Below are positions 8,429 to 17,858 of a DNA stretch of 64,000 nt, in pieces. Within the stretch, counting starts at the first letter, position 1, and the number at the start of each line of letters is the position of its first letter. The DNA comes from Actinophytocola sp035634895. GTDB taxonomy: Bacteria; Actinomycetota; Actinomycetes; Mycobacteriales; Pseudonocardiaceae. The DNA lies in the NCBI RefSeq assembly GCF_035634895.1, contig NZ_DASQCC010000010.1:62001-126000 (forward strand), given 5' to 3'. The position numbers and the translations under genes are program-made. Under the pieces are notes generated by a model. The model ran no database searches. It saw only the letters and a list, made by a program, of their open reading frames with translations, and was not told where the DNA came from.

Positions 8429-9530
8429 CGCCGTCGTCGACGAGGAACGGATCTCCGTCGCGAGCCAGCGCCAGCTGATCTGGTGGCGGTTCCGCAAGCA
8501 CCGGCTGGCGATGGCCGGCGCCATCATCGTGTTGTTCTTCTACTTCGTGGCGCTCTTCGGCGACTTCCTGTCCACTTCGGACCCGCAGGCGTCCGAGGGC
8601 CAGCGGTCGCTGATGCCCCCGCAGGCCGTGCACCTGTTCGAGGGCGCCTCGCTGTCGCCACACGTCTACGCGGTGGTGGGGCAGCGCGATCCGGACACGT
8701 TGCAGCGTTCCTACGCCGTCGACCCCACCAGGCGGATCCCGGTCCGGCTCTTCGCGCACGGCTACGAGTACAAGTTCCTCGGCCTGTTCACCACCGACAT
8801 CCATCTGATCGGCACGGAGGGCACCCCGGCCGAGCGGTCGCTGTTCCTGCTCGGCACGGACCAGCAGGGTCGGGACATCTACTCCCGGCTGGTCCTCGCC
8901 ACCCGCACCTCGATGCTGATCGGCCTGACCGGGGTGGCGCTGAGCATCGTGTTCGGGGTGACGCTCGGCGGGATCTCGGGCTACTACGGCGGTGTGGTCG
9001 ACACCGTCATCCAGCGCGTCATCGAGGTGCTGCGGTCCATCCCGGTCATCCCGCTGTGGATGGGGCTGGCCGCGGCGATGCCGAAGGACTGGAGCGTCAC
9101 CCAGGTCTACTTCGCGCTCACGGTCATCCTGTCGGTCATCGGCTGGACCGAGCTCGGCCGAGTGGTCCGCGGGCGGATGATGCAGATCCGCCGCGAGGAC
9201 TTCGTGACCGCGGCGGAGCTGGTGGGCAGCCGCCCCCGGCGGGTGATCTTCGTGCACATGGTGCCGCTGTTCGCGAGCCACATCATCGCGGCGACGACAC
9301 TCGCGCTGCCCCTGATGATCGTCGCGGAGACGTCGCTGAGCTTCCTCGGGCTCGGACTGCGACCTCCCTCGATCTCCTGGGGCGTGATGCTCCAACAAGC
9401 TCAGAACGTGCAGGCCGTCGCGCTCTCACCGTGGATGCTGGTTCCGGTCATCCCGGTGGTCGTGGTGATCCTCGCGTTCAACTTCCTCGGCGACGGCCTG
9501 CGAGATGCGGCGGATCCTTATGACCTCTAG
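8418..9530 (+). CDS. ABC importer permease, DppC/OppC type
   Basis: A 370-residue partner permease. The cytoplasmic start and first helix (RKHRLAMAGAIIVLFFYFVA) are typical of the C-type subunit. A periplasmic insert of about 90 residues follows, then the LLGTDQQGRDIYSRL motif that opens the core domain. The EAA loop reads RREDFVTAAELVGSRPRRVI. The segment LSFLGLGLRPPSISWGVML near the end is family-specific. ATG 8418 lies inside the end of the previous gene, suggesting coupled translation. The C-terminus overlaps the start of the ATPase gene. Confidence 0.9.
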   Translation: MPRDAVVDEERISVASQRQLIWWRFRKHRLAMAGAIIVLFFYFVALFGDFLSTSDPQASEGQRSLMPPQAVHLFEGASLSPHVYAVVGQRDPDTLQRSYAVDPTRRIPVRLFAHGYEYKFLGLFTTDIHLIGTEGTPAERSLFLLGTDQQGRDIYSRLVLATRTSMLIGLTGVALSIVFGVTLGGISGYYGGVVDTVIQRVIEVLRSIPVIPLWMGLAAAMPKDWSVTQVYFALTVILSVIGWTELGRVVRGRMMQIRREDFVTAAELVGSRPRRVIFVHMVPLFASHIIAATTLALPLMIVAETSLSFLGLGLRPPSISWGVMLQQAQNVQAVALSPWMLVPVIPVVVVILAFNFLGDGLRDAADPYDL

Positions 9531-11703
9531 ACACTTACCCGAGCCGGCGAGCGTGGCACCGGTTCCGGACGACACCACCCTGGTCTCGGTACGCAACCTG
9601 AAGACGCACTTCCTCGCCGACGAGGGCACCACCCGTGCCGTCGACGGCGTGAGCTTCGACGTCTCCGCCGGGAGGACGCTCGGCGTGGTCGGCGAGAGCG
9701 GCTGCGGCAAGAGCATCACGGCCCGCTCACTGCTCGGCATCGTCTCACCGCCGGGCAGGATCATCGAGGGTGAGATCCTGCTGCGGCGCGAGGGCCCCGA
9801 GGGTGGCTGGGTGGACCTCGCCAAGCTGCCGCCCGACGGACCGGAGATCCGGCGGGTCCGCGGCGGCGACATCGGACTGGTGTTCCAGGAGCCGATGAGC
9901 TCGTTCAGCCCGGTGCACACCGTCGGCGACCAGATCGTCGAGGCCGTCCGGCTGCACTGCGCGATGTCCAGGCAGCAGGCCGAGGAGCGGGCCGTCGAGC
10001 TGTTCAGGCTGGTCGGCATCCCGCGCGCGGAGGGGGTGTTGAAGGAGTACTCCTGGCAGCTGTCCGGCGGCCTGCGCCAGCGCGCGATGATCGCCATGGC
10101 GCTGGCGGGCCGGCCGAGGCTGCTGATCGCCGACGAGCCGACGACCGCGCTGGACGTCACCACCCAGGCGCAGATCCTCCAGCTGATCCGCGACCTGAAG
10201 CGCGACACCGACATGGCGGTCATGCTGATCACCCACGACCTCGGCGTGATCGCGGAGATGGCCGACGAGGTGCTGGTGGTGTACCTGGGCCGGGTGGTCG
10301 AACGCGGCCCGGTCGAGGAGATCTTCAACGCGCCGCGGCACCCCTACACCCGGGCGTTGCTCGACTCGATCCCGAGCATGCAGTCCGTGGCACGCAAGAG
10401 GTTGCCGAGCATCAGCGGCTCGGTGCCGCATCCGTTCAACCGGCCGTCCGGCTGCGCGTTCAACCCGAGGTGCCGGCACGCGATCGCCGAGCTGTGCGAG
10501 AACGTGGAGCCGGACGTCCACCGGCTCGCCCCGCGCCACGAGGTGACCTGCCACCTGTACGACGACAGGGTCACCAAGGGGAACCGGATCGACCTGCCGC
10601 TGCTGGTGCCGCGGTTCGCCGACGCGCCCGACCAGATCGACGAGATCGACGCGATCGAGGAGATCGGCGACCGGGTGGCGCCGGCGAGCGAGGACGATCC
10701 GGTCCTGCTCCAGGTGCGGCGGCTGACCAAGTTCTTCCCGATCCGCTCCAGGCTGTTCGGCCGCGTGCGGGCCAGGGTGCGGGCGGTGGACGAGGTCTCG
10801 TTCGACCTGCGGCAGGGCGAGACCCTGTCGCTGGTCGGGGAGAGCGGATCCGGCAAGACCACCGCCGCCCGGGCCATCCTGCGCGCGCTCGACCCCGACT
10901 CCGGGCAGATCCTGTTCCACCGCCTCGACGGCGAGGTGGTGGACCTGGCGGCGCTGTCCCGTCAGCAGGTGCGTCCGCTGCGCGCCGAGCTGCAGATGGT
11001 GTTCCAGGACCCGTACTCGTCGCTGAACCCGCGGATGACCGTGCTCGACATCGTCGGCGAGCCGTTGAAGGTCAACGGGATCGGCACCAGGCAGGACCGC
11101 GTCGACCAGGTCGTGAAGCTGCTCGAGCTGGTCGGGTTGCGCCCGGAGTACCTGCACCGGTTCCCGCACGCGTTCAGCGGCGGGCAGCGGCAACGCATCG
11201 GCATCGCCAGGGCACTGGCACTCAACCCGCGGTTGGTGGTGGCCGACGAGCCGGTCTCGGCGCTGGACGTCTCCGTGCAGGCGCAGATCCTCAACCTGCT
11301 GGTCGAGCTGCAGGACCGGCTCGGCCTGACCTACCTGTTCGTCTCGCACGACCTCAGCGTCGTCAAGCACATCAGCGACCGGATCGCCGTCATGTACGTC
11401 GGCCAGGTGGTGGAGCTGGGCAGCCGCGACGACGTTCTGTTCACCCCACGACACCCGTACACGGCGACCCTGCTGGCCGCCGTGCCCCGACCCGACCCGA
11501 CCACGCGGCTCACGTTCACCCCGCCGCGCGGCGAGATCGCCGACCCCACGAACCCGCCGAGCGGCTGCTACTTCCACCCGCGCTGCCCGTTCGCGATCGA
11601 AAGGTGCCGCACGGAGCGCCCCGTGTGGCACGAGATCACCCCGAACCGCCGGGTCCGCTGCCACCGCGCCGAGGAACTGGAACTGCGCGGCATAGCGGTC
11701 TGA
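9520..11703 (+). CDS. Fused DppD-DppF double ATPase of the peptide-type importer
   Basis: A 727-residue protein carrying both nucleotide-binding domains that are usually separate. Half one has Walker A GESGCGKS, signature LSGGLRQRAMIAMALAG and Walker B LLIADEPTTALD. Half two has GESGSGKT, FSGGQRQRIGIARALAL and VVADEPVSALD. Each half ends in the oligopeptide-transporter C-terminal extension with paired cysteines (PSGCAFNPRCRHA; PSGCYFHPRCPFA). All catalytic motifs look intact, so the fusion can power the two permeases alone. ATG 9520 overlaps the previous gene by 11 bp like its neighbour; an in-frame ATG at 9505 is the alternative. Last gene of the operon, closed by a strong hairpin. Confidence 0.9.
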   Translation: MTSRHLPEPASVAPVPDDTTLVSVRNLKTHFLADEGTTRAVDGVSFDVSAGRTLGVVGESGCGKSITARSLLGIVSPPGRIIEGEILLRREGPEGGWVDLAKLPPDGPEIRRVRGGDIGLVFQEPMSSFSPVHTVGDQIVEAVRLHCAMSRQQAEERAVELFRLVGIPRAEGVLKEYSWQLSGGLRQRAMIAMALAGRPRLLIADEPTTALDVTTQAQILQLIRDLKRDTDMAVMLITHDLGVIAEMADEVLVVYLGRVVERGPVEEIFNAPRHPYTRALLDSIPSMQSVARKRLPSISGSVPHPFNRPSGCAFNPRCRHAIAELCENVEPDVHRLAPRHEVTCHLYDDRVTKGNRIDLPLLVPRFADAPDQIDEIDAIEEIGDRVAPASEDDPVLLQVRRLTKFFPIRSRLFGRVRARVRAVDEVSFDLRQGETLSLVGESGSGKTTAARAILRALDPDSGQILFHRLDGEVVDLAALSRQQVRPLRAELQMVFQDPYSSLNPRMTVLDIVGEPLKVNGIGTRQDRVDQVVKLLELVGLRPEYLHRFPHAFSGGQRQRIGIARALALNPRLVVADEPVSALDVSVQAQILNLLVELQDRLGLTYLFVSHDLSVVKHISDRIAVMYVGQVVELGSRDDVLFTPRHPYTATLLAAVPRPDPTTRLTFTPPRGEIADPTNPPSGCYFHPRCPFAIERCRTERPVWHEITPNRRVRCHRAEELELRGIAV

Positions 11704-11716
11704 GCCACCCGCCGAC

Positions 11717-11761
11717 GTGTCCAGACCCCGGGTCGGCAGTGCCGGCCCGGGGTCTGGACAC
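11717..11761. terminator. Strong bidirectional hairpin between convergent genes
   Basis: TGTCCAGACCCCGGG at 11718-11732 pairs perfectly with CCCGGGGTCTGGACA at 11746-11760. An inner CGGCA/TGCCG pair nearly closes the loop, giving more than 20 paired positions. It lies between the stop of the importer ATPase (11703) and the stop of the YcnI-like gene (11774), so it can end transcription from both sides. Confidence 0.85.
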
Positions 11762-11773
11762 CTGTCTGACGGG

Positions 11774-12493
11774 TCAGGCTTCCGGCGTATCACCTCCTCT
11801 GCGGCGGCCGGCCGGCAGGGCGATGACCACTGCGACCAGCGCGACGCCCAGGGCCAGGAGGGCGACGGCCATCGCGGTCCACCAGGCGGCCTGGGACGGC
11901 GCGGCGGGAGTGCTGCTCATCATGATCATCGAGCCGTTGTCGTCCCCGTCCGCCCCGGCGGCGGACAGGGCCAGCACCGGAGCCGGGTGCGCCGGCTCCG
12001 GCTCACCCGACACGGGCTCGTCGATCCACCGCTGCACCTGGCCGTCGTCGTAGGTCTGGACGACCTTGAAGACCATCCGCTCGGTCCTGGGCAGCATGCC
12101 CGCGGCGATCCGGAACACCTCGTACTCGCCCGGCTTGATGCCCGGGCCGGTCGCGTGCCATTCGACCGCGCTGACGACCTCGGACACCTCGCTCCCATGG
12201 GCGGCCTCCACCGAAGCCGGTGGCGCCGTCCTGGTGACCTGGTACGTCCAGCCCGCGAGGGGGAGGACCGCCACCTCGGCGATCGGAGCGTCCGCCGGGA
12301 ACGCCACCGCCACCGTGACGGTGCTCGAGGTGTCGGTCTCCGTCGGCACCCGGAACGAGATCTCCGCGGAACCGCCCTGCATCGCCTCGTCCGCGTGGAC
12401 GCTCACGTGTGCGACGGCGACCGAGCCGCCTCCCGCGACGAGTGCCACCGCGGCGGTCAGGACGACGCCGAGCCGGGCGAGCAACCGGGACAT
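11774..12493 (-). CDS. YcnI-like (DUF1775) copper-associated membrane-anchored protein
   Basis: A 239-residue protein. A Sec signal peptide ends at VAVAH, leaving His as the first mature residue (HVSVHADEAMQGG), as in YcnI proteins that bind copper through the N-terminal His. The DUF1775 beta-sandwich follows, with EISFRVPTETD, WTYQVTR and YDDGQVQRWIDEP. After a linker, one C-terminal helix (AMAVALLALGVALVAVVIAL) and an Arg-rich tail anchor it outside the membrane. ATG 12493 has GGAAGGAG upstream. It begins 22 bp after the giant multicopper oxidase and is almost certainly co-transcribed with it, supporting a role in copper delivery. Confidence 0.88.
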   Translation of the reverse strand: MSRLLARLGVVLTAAVALVAGGGSVAVAHVSVHADEAMQGGSAEISFRVPTETDTSSTVTVAVAFPADAPIAEVAVLPLAGWTYQVTRTAPPASVEAAHGSEVSEVVSAVEWHATGPGIKPGEYEVFRIAAGMLPRTERMVFKVVQTYDDGQVQRWIDEPVSGEPEPAHPAPVLALSAAGADGDDNGSMIMMSSTPAAPSQAAWWTAMAVALLALGVALVAVVIALPAGRRRGGDTPEA

Positions 12494-12515
12494 TCGCGAT
12501 TCTCCTTCCGAGTTC

Positions 12516-15500
12516 CTAGAGAGCGGCCAGCCCAGACGACCCGGCGGGGAGCACCCGGAAGATGCCCCACATCCCGGCCTCGGTGAACGGTTGGCGCATG
12601 TCGCCGTACAGGTAGTCGCCGGTGGCACGCGTGGTACCACCCGCACCGCCGACCAGCTCGACCTCGGCCGTCTCACCGGCGGTCAACGACCGCGCCGGCA
12701 GCAGCTGCGACCGCTGGTCGCTGCCGCCGTTCCACATGTGCGGCTCCTGCGGGAAGACGTGCCCGCCGACGCCGAACACATGGAACTGGTCGGAGGCGCC
12801 GATCGACAGCCGCACCACGACCGGGTCGCCGGCGATCGCCCGGAACACCGGGGTGGCCGGATCGCCGAACCGCGTCGAGCTGAACGCGAACTCCCATGCG
12901 GGATCCGAGTTCGGCGGTGACGAGGTCAACCCCAGCCGGGTGGTGAGCGGTGCGCTCGAGTAGTTGATCTGGCTGTACACCGGGGCGTTCGCGACCGGCT
13001 GGTTGAACAGCGGGAACTGGCTGTTCACCCCCGTACCGGCGATCACGTCCTGGTACTGGTTGACGCTCTGCGCGTAGTGCATGTCGTTCGTCCCCATGCT
13101 GACCGAGAACTCGCGGAAGTTCCCGCTCGCGGCGCGGATGATCGCCTGGCCGCTGGTCCTCGTCGCACCGAGCTGTGCACCGTCGGCGCTGTTGAACCAC
13201 GTCGACCCGGCCGGCTCGACGATCACCTGGCCGTAGGCGCCGTGCCGCATGGACGCCGGGCTGCCCAGGTTCTGGAAGACCGACGTGCCGAGCAGCTTGT
13301 CGGCCGCGAACCGGTAGGTGAACGTCTGCCCCGCGGCCACCGTCGTGTCGGGGTTGAGCCCGACCGCGCTGCCCGCCGAGGTCTGCGGGTTGAACAGCAG
13401 CTTCCCGAGATCGAACCCGGCTCGCGTGCCACCGTACTGAGTGCCGGCGGCGATCTCGTTGTGCAGTGTCACCTGTAGACAGTCACCCTGGTTCACCCGC
13501 AGCACCAACGGTTCCGGCCGTTTCGTGCCCGCCTTGATGGCGGCCGCGTCGGAGGTCAGCGAGTAGACGATGCCGTTCGTGTCGGCCTGGGGGGCCGTCG
13601 GCAGCGTCTGGTCGAAGACCGACACGTCGTAGGCACGCACCGGAGCGCTTGCCGCGCAAGGGCTCGCCGTGGAGGAGACCACGCCGCTCGACGTCGCCGC
13701 CGGGTTCGGCCCAGGCGTCGCCTGGGTGTTCCCGGTCGCCGGTGTCAGGATCGGGAACCCGGCGCCACTCGGTGGAGCGGTCCGGTCCGGCAGTGCCTTC
13801 AGGTCCGATCTCAGGTGGTCGTGCACCCGGAAGATGCCCCACCCGCCTGACTCGAAGACGAAGTTGCGGCTGCTGTAGTACAGGTAGTCGCCCGCCATCT
13901 GCCGTGGACCGCCCGCACCACCGTCGAGCACGTAGTCGAAGCGCTCCGAAATACCGGTCGTCGCGGCGTCGACCAACTCGCCGTCGGCGTTGAACCGTTC
14001 CCTGGCGAACCGGTGTCCCTGGATCCGCAGCGCCTCGACCCGGTCGTTCAACCCGATCGTGCGGACCACCACGGGATCCCCGGCGTAGGCACGCAGGAGC
14101 GGCGTGGTCGGGTCGCCGTACTTGACCGAGGAGAACACGTACGGATCCACCGCGGTCACCGTCGCGGCCACGGTGTTGGCCGCCGTCGGGTCGTTGACCC
14201 GGCTGGTCGCGTTGCGGCAGACGATCCCGCCGTTGAACTCCTGTCTCTGTTGGGTGCCCGACCCCGGCGGCGTCCGTTCTCCGATGGGCGCCGCTCTCAG
14301 GTTGATCGAGCTCTCCTCACACTCCTGACCGGCGTTTCGGTCGATCCGCCCGACGGTGGCCTGATCCGCTGTCAGCTCTGCCCTCCCGCGGCGCCCGGCC
14401 CCGAGGAAGATCATGAACTCCCGGAACGAGCCACGCACACCGGCACCGACGGTGCTGCTGGTGTGGATGTCGACGATCGTGCCGCTGCGGACCTCGGCAC
14501 CGGTCCTCGGGTCGTGGTAGGTCGAGCCGCGCGGCTCGATGATGTGGGCGCCGAACAGGCCGTGTGCCCAGGACTGGATCCCGTTCACGTGGTCGTGCCA
14601 GAACACCGTGCCACTGTCCACATCGGAGTACCAGCGGTACTGCACGAACTCGACCGACACCGGCTCACCGGTCGCGTGCGCGTTCGAGAGCGCACGGTCG
14701 AAGGTCAGTGTGGTGCCGCTGATCGCCGTGATCCGCCGGATCTCGATGTTGGCCTTCCCGCTGCCGACGGCGATGGAGATGCCCGGTCGCAGATTGTCCA
14801 CATTGGACAGTGTGACCGTGGTGGCACCCGTCGCCGTCCCAGAGGTGATCGTGTGCGGTTGCAGCGAGTTGGTGTACACCGACTGCTCGAAGGACATCCC
14901 GGAGATCACCCCGTCGGAGCTCTGCGGGTCGAACTGCACGAAGTGCGAGTGCATGTTGACCTTCGGCTGCTGCGCCGGGTCCATCTCGTTCGTCAGCGTG
15001 ATCGCCACGCAGTCACCGACATTCGACCGGATCACCAGCGGATCGGGCGACTTCACCCCACTCCGCGCGTCCGAGAGCACCTTGTCCTTGTCCTCGTTGA
15101 GGACGAAGACAGTCCCGTGCTCGTCCCGCTCACGCACGGTCTCCTGGATCGGCACACTGATCCCGGTGACGTTGTACGTCCGGACCGGCGCGTTCGCCGG
15201 ACAGATGCCGTCCGGCCGGGTCGACGAGCCGGTCTCGCCGAGCCACGCGGCACCCGAGTGGCCGTTCGGCGCGAACGGCGGCCGCAGGCCGAGATGCGGT
15301 CTCAGCAGCGGCCAGGCCGGACGGCCGTTGGTGGGGTTGAACATGATCGGATTTCGCTGTCCCGGTGTCGGCGACTGGTAGTCCGGCCACACCTCGGTGG
15401 TCTCGGGTTCGCCGTTGTACAGCGGTGCGGCCGTCGTGCCCGCCTTCTGCCAGTCCCACACCGTCGCGTCGTTGTTGTCACGCCGTACTCCCTGTGGTGG

Positions 15501-17783
15501 GAGCTGGCGCTCGACGAGGTCGGAGAGCAGGACCTGGCTGCTCGTCGGGGTGCCGGACGCGATCACCGTCCTGCCTTCGACGGTCCTGCCGACGAGCCCC
15601 TGCGAGGTCACCGCGGTCGGCGGCGCCGACCGGCCGGGAACCACCGCCAGGTCGGGCTGTCTGGTGTCGAACACCCGCCAGAACGACCACATGCCCGCGA
15701 TGTAGTGGTGAGCGATGTGGCAGTGCCACAGGAAGTCGCCCGCCGCCTGCTGGCAGCCGCCCGCGCCGCACTCGATCCGGTTGTTGTAGCTCTCGCCCGG
15801 GCCGAGGGTCTGGGAGTCGAGCATGATCGAGGAGGCGTCGTTGGGCGGGTTCTTCTCCAACCCGCCGGCGAAGTTGTTCGCCACCGCGTTGGGGTTCTGC
15901 GGCCAGCGGTCGCCGCCGCCGTGCAGGTGGTGCACGTGCAGCTGCTCGCCACCGGCGTGCGCGATCCGAACCATGGTCGGCTCACCCAGGTAGGAGCGCG
16001 GCATCGGGGTCGCCGGATCGCCGTTGTTGTACGAGCCGTAGATCAGCGACTCGGCCGCGTGCACCGACTCGTCGGTCTGGAGGCCCCGGCGCGTCTGCAG
16101 CTCGAGCCGCCGGTAGAACGGCTCACTGCGGTAGTTCAGCCCCCGGCCGCCCGGCCGGTAGCTCAGGGTGCCGTACCCACAGTTCGCGCTCACCCCCTCG
16201 TCCCGCATGGCGAACGGATCGCCGACCCCGAGCCCGTCGGTCTCCGCGATACAGCTGACCGGGGTGCCACTCTCGCGCGGCGGCCGCCGCAGGTTGAACA
16301 TCTCGTCGCCGATCTCGTGGTACAGGATCACGAACTCGCGGAACGAGGTGCCGCTGCCCGGCCGGATGATCGCGGCGAAACTGTTGAACGTCCGGTCGGA
16401 CGTGCGGTCGGCGCCGGTGTCCGGGTCCAGGAAGGTCGACCCGGCCGGCTCGGCCACGAGCGCGCCGAACAGGCCGTGCAGGGTCAGCTGGGTGGAGTCG
16501 CCGCCGCTGTGGAACACCCGGACGCCCTCGCCCATGAGCGGGTCGAGGAAGTAGCGGTAGGTGTAGCTCGCGCCGGGCGGCACCATCACGTTGGTCGGGT
16601 TGTTGCCGACCGCCTGGCCACCGCCGCCGGCCGCGGCGTCGTAGGAGACGCCGGGAATGTCGATGGAGACCGAGGGCACCCCACCGGGCTGGGTGATCAG
16701 TGGCACGGCGGTGAACCCGGGACCGCCGCGCGGTGCGGCGGTCAGCTGGTTGGTGAGGTTGATCTGCACGCACTCGCCCAGCCGGGCACGCAGGACCAGC
16801 GGCTGGATCGGGTCCTGGCCGAGGCCGTTGGACACCTTCGCGCCGCTGCCGTCCGAGCCGACCGCGGCGTTGGCCTTGAGTGCCGCCTCCTGCGCCCGTA
16901 CCGCGCTCAGCTTCTCGGCCTGCACGTACATGAACCCGAACGGGTCGTGGTCCCCGAACCGGTCGATGGTGATGTCGACGTTGATGGCCACCACGTTGAA
17001 GGTCCGGGTCGCCACACCGCTGCCGCCGCACCCGCCGACATGCGTGGTGGGCGCGACGTCGTCCGCGGTGGCGGACGGCGCGGCGTACGACGCCGGCACC
17101 AGGAAGATCCCGGCGACCAGCACCACGACGGCCGACACCGTGCACGCGACGTGTGCCGGATGCCGGTGGACGGCCGGCGGGGCGATGGCGAGCCGGTCGA
17201 CCCACCCCGCGAGGAGGGTCAGCGTCGCCAGGCCGGCGACCAGGACCACCGGTTGGACCGCGACGGCGTTCTGCAGGCCGTGGTCGGCGAGGCTCGCCAC
17301 GTCGAGGGCGGTCGCGTGGTGGGCGGCGTGTGCTTCCCCGCCCGCCACACCCGCCAGCTGGTGCAACGGCGTCAGCAGCGCGGCAAGCGGCGCGAACAGC
17401 GGGACGAAGTACAGCGACAGCAGTGCCGCCCTGCCCACGTACGCCGTGGGGCGCCGCGCGGTCATGCCGAACAGGGAGGCGGTCCGGCCGGCCAGCCACA
17501 CGGCGGCCCCGGCCACGGGGACGGTCAGCATGGCGTCCAGCAGGACACCGAGGAGATGGTCGGTCTGTGCGATGCCCCCGGACGGCACCGCCCCGGCGTG
17601 GCGCGACAGGGTGACCGCCACGGCGACGACCACCGCCAGAACCACGCCGCCTTCCTGGCCCGTGCGGGCGGAAAGCGGCGTGGTCGGATCGGCGTCGTGT
17701 GTCCACGACGGACGGCTGCCGGGTCTCCGGCCGCCAGCGGGTGGCACAACGTCCCTGTGGACGTTGTGGCGGGACGTGAACAT
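12516..17783 (-). CDS. Giant membrane-anchored multicopper oxidase with six cupredoxin domains
   Basis: A 1755-residue protein. Residues 1-235 hold about five hydrophobic helices; the last (VVVLVAGIFLVPASYA) leads outside the cell. Three pairs of cupredoxin domains follow, each pair marked by an EPAGSTF/EPRGSTY-like strand and FREF. Domain 2 has motif 3, HVHHLHG (616-622), and motif 4, HCHIAHHYIAGM (687-698), with type 1 ligands H616, C688, H693 and M698. Domain 3 has motif 1, HSH (945-947), and motif 2, HDH (1063-1065). The later pairs have the same frame but lost the ligands (GDYLYYSS about 1295; GDYLYGDM about 1725), so one trinuclear site is predicted at the domain 2/3 interface. Six-domain oxidases include ceruloplasmin and the manganese oxidase MnxG; substrate here is unknown (Cu(I), Mn(II), Fe(II) or phenols). 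ATG 17783 follows AAAGGGGAG. Middle gene of a copper operon. Confidence 0.88.
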   Translation of the reverse strand: MFTSRHNVHRDVVPPAGGRRPGSRPSWTHDADPTTPLSARTGQEGGVVLAVVVAVAVTLSRHAGAVPSGGIAQTDHLLGVLLDAMLTVPVAGAAVWLAGRTASLFGMTARRPTAYVGRAALLSLYFVPLFAPLAALLTPLHQLAGVAGGEAHAAHHATALDVASLADHGLQNAVAVQPVVLVAGLATLTLLAGWVDRLAIAPPAVHRHPAHVACTVSAVVVLVAGIFLVPASYAAPSATADDVAPTTHVGGCGGSGVATRTFNVVAINVDITIDRFGDHDPFGFMYVQAEKLSAVRAQEAALKANAAVGSDGSGAKVSNGLGQDPIQPLVLRARLGECVQINLTNQLTAAPRGGPGFTAVPLITQPGGVPSVSIDIPGVSYDAAAGGGGQAVGNNPTNVMVPPGASYTYRYFLDPLMGEGVRVFHSGGDSTQLTLHGLFGALVAEPAGSTFLDPDTGADRTSDRTFNSFAAIIRPGSGTSFREFVILYHEIGDEMFNLRRPPRESGTPVSCIAETDGLGVGDPFAMRDEGVSANCGYGTLSYRPGGRGLNYRSEPFYRRLELQTRRGLQTDESVHAAESLIYGSYNNGDPATPMPRSYLGEPTMVRIAHAGGEQLHVHHLHGGGDRWPQNPNAVANNFAGGLEKNPPNDASSIMLDSQTLGPGESYNNRIECGAGGCQQAAGDFLWHCHIAHHYIAGMWSFWRVFDTRQPDLAVVPGRSAPPTAVTSQGLVGRTVEGRTVIASGTPTSSQVLLSDLVERQLPPQGVRRDNNDATVWDWQKAGTTAAPLYNGEPETTEVWPDYQSPTPGQRNPIMFNPTNGRPAWPLLRPHLGLRPPFAPNGHSGAAWLGETGSSTRPDGICPANAPVRTYNVTGISVPIQETVRERDEHGTVFVLNEDKDKVLSDARSGVKSPDPLVIRSNVGDCVAITLTNEMDPAQQPKVNMHSHFVQFDPQSSDGVISGMSFEQSVYTNSLQPHTITSGTATGATTVTLSNVDNLRPGISIAVGSGKANIEIRRITAISGTTLTFDRALSNAHATGEPVSVEFVQYRWYSDVDSGTVFWHDHVNGIQSWAHGLFGAHIIEPRGSTYHDPRTGAEVRSGTIVDIHTSSTVGAGVRGSFREFMIFLGAGRRGRAELTADQATVGRIDRNAGQECEESSINLRAAPIGERTPPGSGTQQRQEFNGGIVCRNATSRVNDPTAANTVAATVTAVDPYVFSSVKYGDPTTPLLRAYAGDPVVVRTIGLNDRVEALRIQGHRFARERFNADGELVDAATTGISERFDYVLDGGAGGPRQMAGDYLYYSSRNFVFESGGWGIFRVHDHLRSDLKALPDRTAPPSGAGFPILTPATGNTQATPGPNPAATSSGVVSSTASPCAASAPVRAYDVSVFDQTLPTAPQADTNGIVYSLTSDAAAIKAGTKRPEPLVLRVNQGDCLQVTLHNEIAAGTQYGGTRAGFDLGKLLFNPQTSAGSAVGLNPDTTVAAGQTFTYRFAADKLLGTSVFQNLGSPASMRHGAYGQVIVEPAGSTWFNSADGAQLGATRTSGQAIIRAASGNFREFSVSMGTNDMHYAQSVNQYQDVIAGTGVNSQFPLFNQPVANAPVYSQINYSSAPLTTRLGLTSSPPNSDPAWEFAFSSTRFGDPATPVFRAIAGDPVVVRLSIGASDQFHVFGVGGHVFPQEPHMWNGGSDQRSQLLPARSLTAGETAEVELVGGAGGTTRATGDYLYGDMRQPFTEAGMWGIFRVLPAGSSGLAAL

Positions 17784-17858
17784 GAACTCCCCTTTCCATT
17801 TGACGATGACGCAGGATGCGTCGACAAAACCGGTGTCGACGCACCCGGATGAATTAGG

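Noticed and set aside
14013..17852. Very long open frame on the plus strand, antisense to the multicopper oxidase
   Set aside because: The minus-strand product has clear copper motifs and domain structure; the plus-strand frame is Arg/Val/His-rich and is an expected by-product of GC-rich third positions.
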